Positions 33,832 through 33,852 of a stretch of DNA of 33,852 nucleotides are shown here, one piece after another (the first letter of the stretch is position 1; each line of letters begins with the position of its first letter). A model generated the notes under the pieces. The model saw nothing but the letters and a program-made list of their open reading frames with translations, was not told the origin of the DNA and searched no databases. The position numbers and the translations under genes were made by a program. This stretch comes from Bacteroidales bacterium UBA2712 (GTDB taxonomy: Bacteria; Bacteroidota; Bacteroidia; Bacteroidales; Paludibacteraceae), in assembly GCA_002354055.1 (NCBI GenBank), contig DEKW01000007.1, forward strand, positions 64,487-98,338, given 5' to 3'.

Positions 33832-33852
33832 TGTAATGAACCCCAAAAGTTG
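33832..33852. mobile_element. Possible terminal inverted repeat of an IS3-family (IS150-type) element, cut by the window end
   Basis: The last 21 bases begin TGTAATGAACCCCAAAAGTT, resembling the TGT...CCCAAAAGT ends of IS150-type elements. The preceding CCCCCTTATT (33821-33830) is also present at 33768-33777. No transposase is in the window. Confidence 0.35.

Overview
This window is a chromosomal piece of a member of the Bacteroidota, most likely Bacteroidales. The evidence is the promoter type (TTTG, about 20 bp, then TAnnTTTG, seen at least eight times), the mostly absent Shine-Dalgarno sequences, the zinc-free S14, S4 and L36 proteins, and typical Bacteroidales neighbourhoods (HD hydrolase-lpxD-lpxC-lpxA; SurA-like chaperone with an OstA/LptA-like protein). 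I cannot name a genus.

Layout. 1-9223 (+): the spc and alpha ribosomal operons from rplE to rplQ, with secY, map, infA and rpoA. 9285-10661 (+): an aspartyl/asparaginyl-tRNA synthetase that reads as the archaeal-type, possibly non-discriminating AspRS. 10752-12041: efp (-) and a MarC-family gene (+) from overlapping divergent promoters. 12044-14728 (+): a repeat-rich block holding a four-helix-bundle gene, rpiB, a SPASM-type radical SAM gene and a metallo-beta-lactamase-fold hydrolase. 15121-15942 (+): NlpC/P60 hydrolase; then tRNA-Leu(UAA) (-). 16324-23320 (+): HD hydrolase, lpxD, lpxC (without the FabZ fusion usual in the phylum), lpxA, glnS, an HsdR-N-like nuclease-fold protein and phoH. 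23335-28799 (-): AraC regulator, rpsT, tRNA-Glu(UUC), glycosyltransferase, radical SAM protein, dnaG. 28953-33589 (-): outer-membrane barrel protein, OstA/LptA-like protein, SurA-like isomerase and a lipoprotein. The last ~150 bp may hold a structured RNA and the edge of an IS.

The most remarkable content is repeats rather than genes. (1) A modular repeat has the constant core GGT-CTGTCAG, or GGT-CTGTGTT-CTGTCAG, alternating with variable mini-palindromes (2-5 bp arms around a triplet, e.g. GCC-GCA-GGC, TCC-GCA-GGA, GC-GAA-GC). It sits in gaps between genes, supplies stop codons, and is inserted in frame in at least three enzyme genes, in one of them as a 78-bp array whose 22-bp unit is read in two frames. 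(2) Short tandem arrays at least eight times have a 7-bp period with a different sequence at most loci (GGAATAA, GACTCCT, TTTAGGR, CGAAAGG, TTGAAAT, GGTGACG and others). They usually lie just upstream of a start codon or inside a gene. The core of (1) is itself built of heptamers, so the two may be one process. One heptamer array encodes the hydrophobic core of the predicted signal peptide of the OstA/LptA-like protein. The nearest described analogies I know are the Rickettsia palindromic elements (in-frame protein insertions) and the cyanobacterial heptanucleotide STRR repeats.

Functionally the window combines translation and secretion (ribosomal proteins, SecY, Map, IF-1, EF-P, two aminoacyl-tRNA synthetases, two tRNAs), envelope biogenesis (LpxD/C/A, SurA-like, OstA/LptA-like, barrel protein, NlpC/P60) and replication priming (DnaG). 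All assignments are from reading the sequence; no database search was made.
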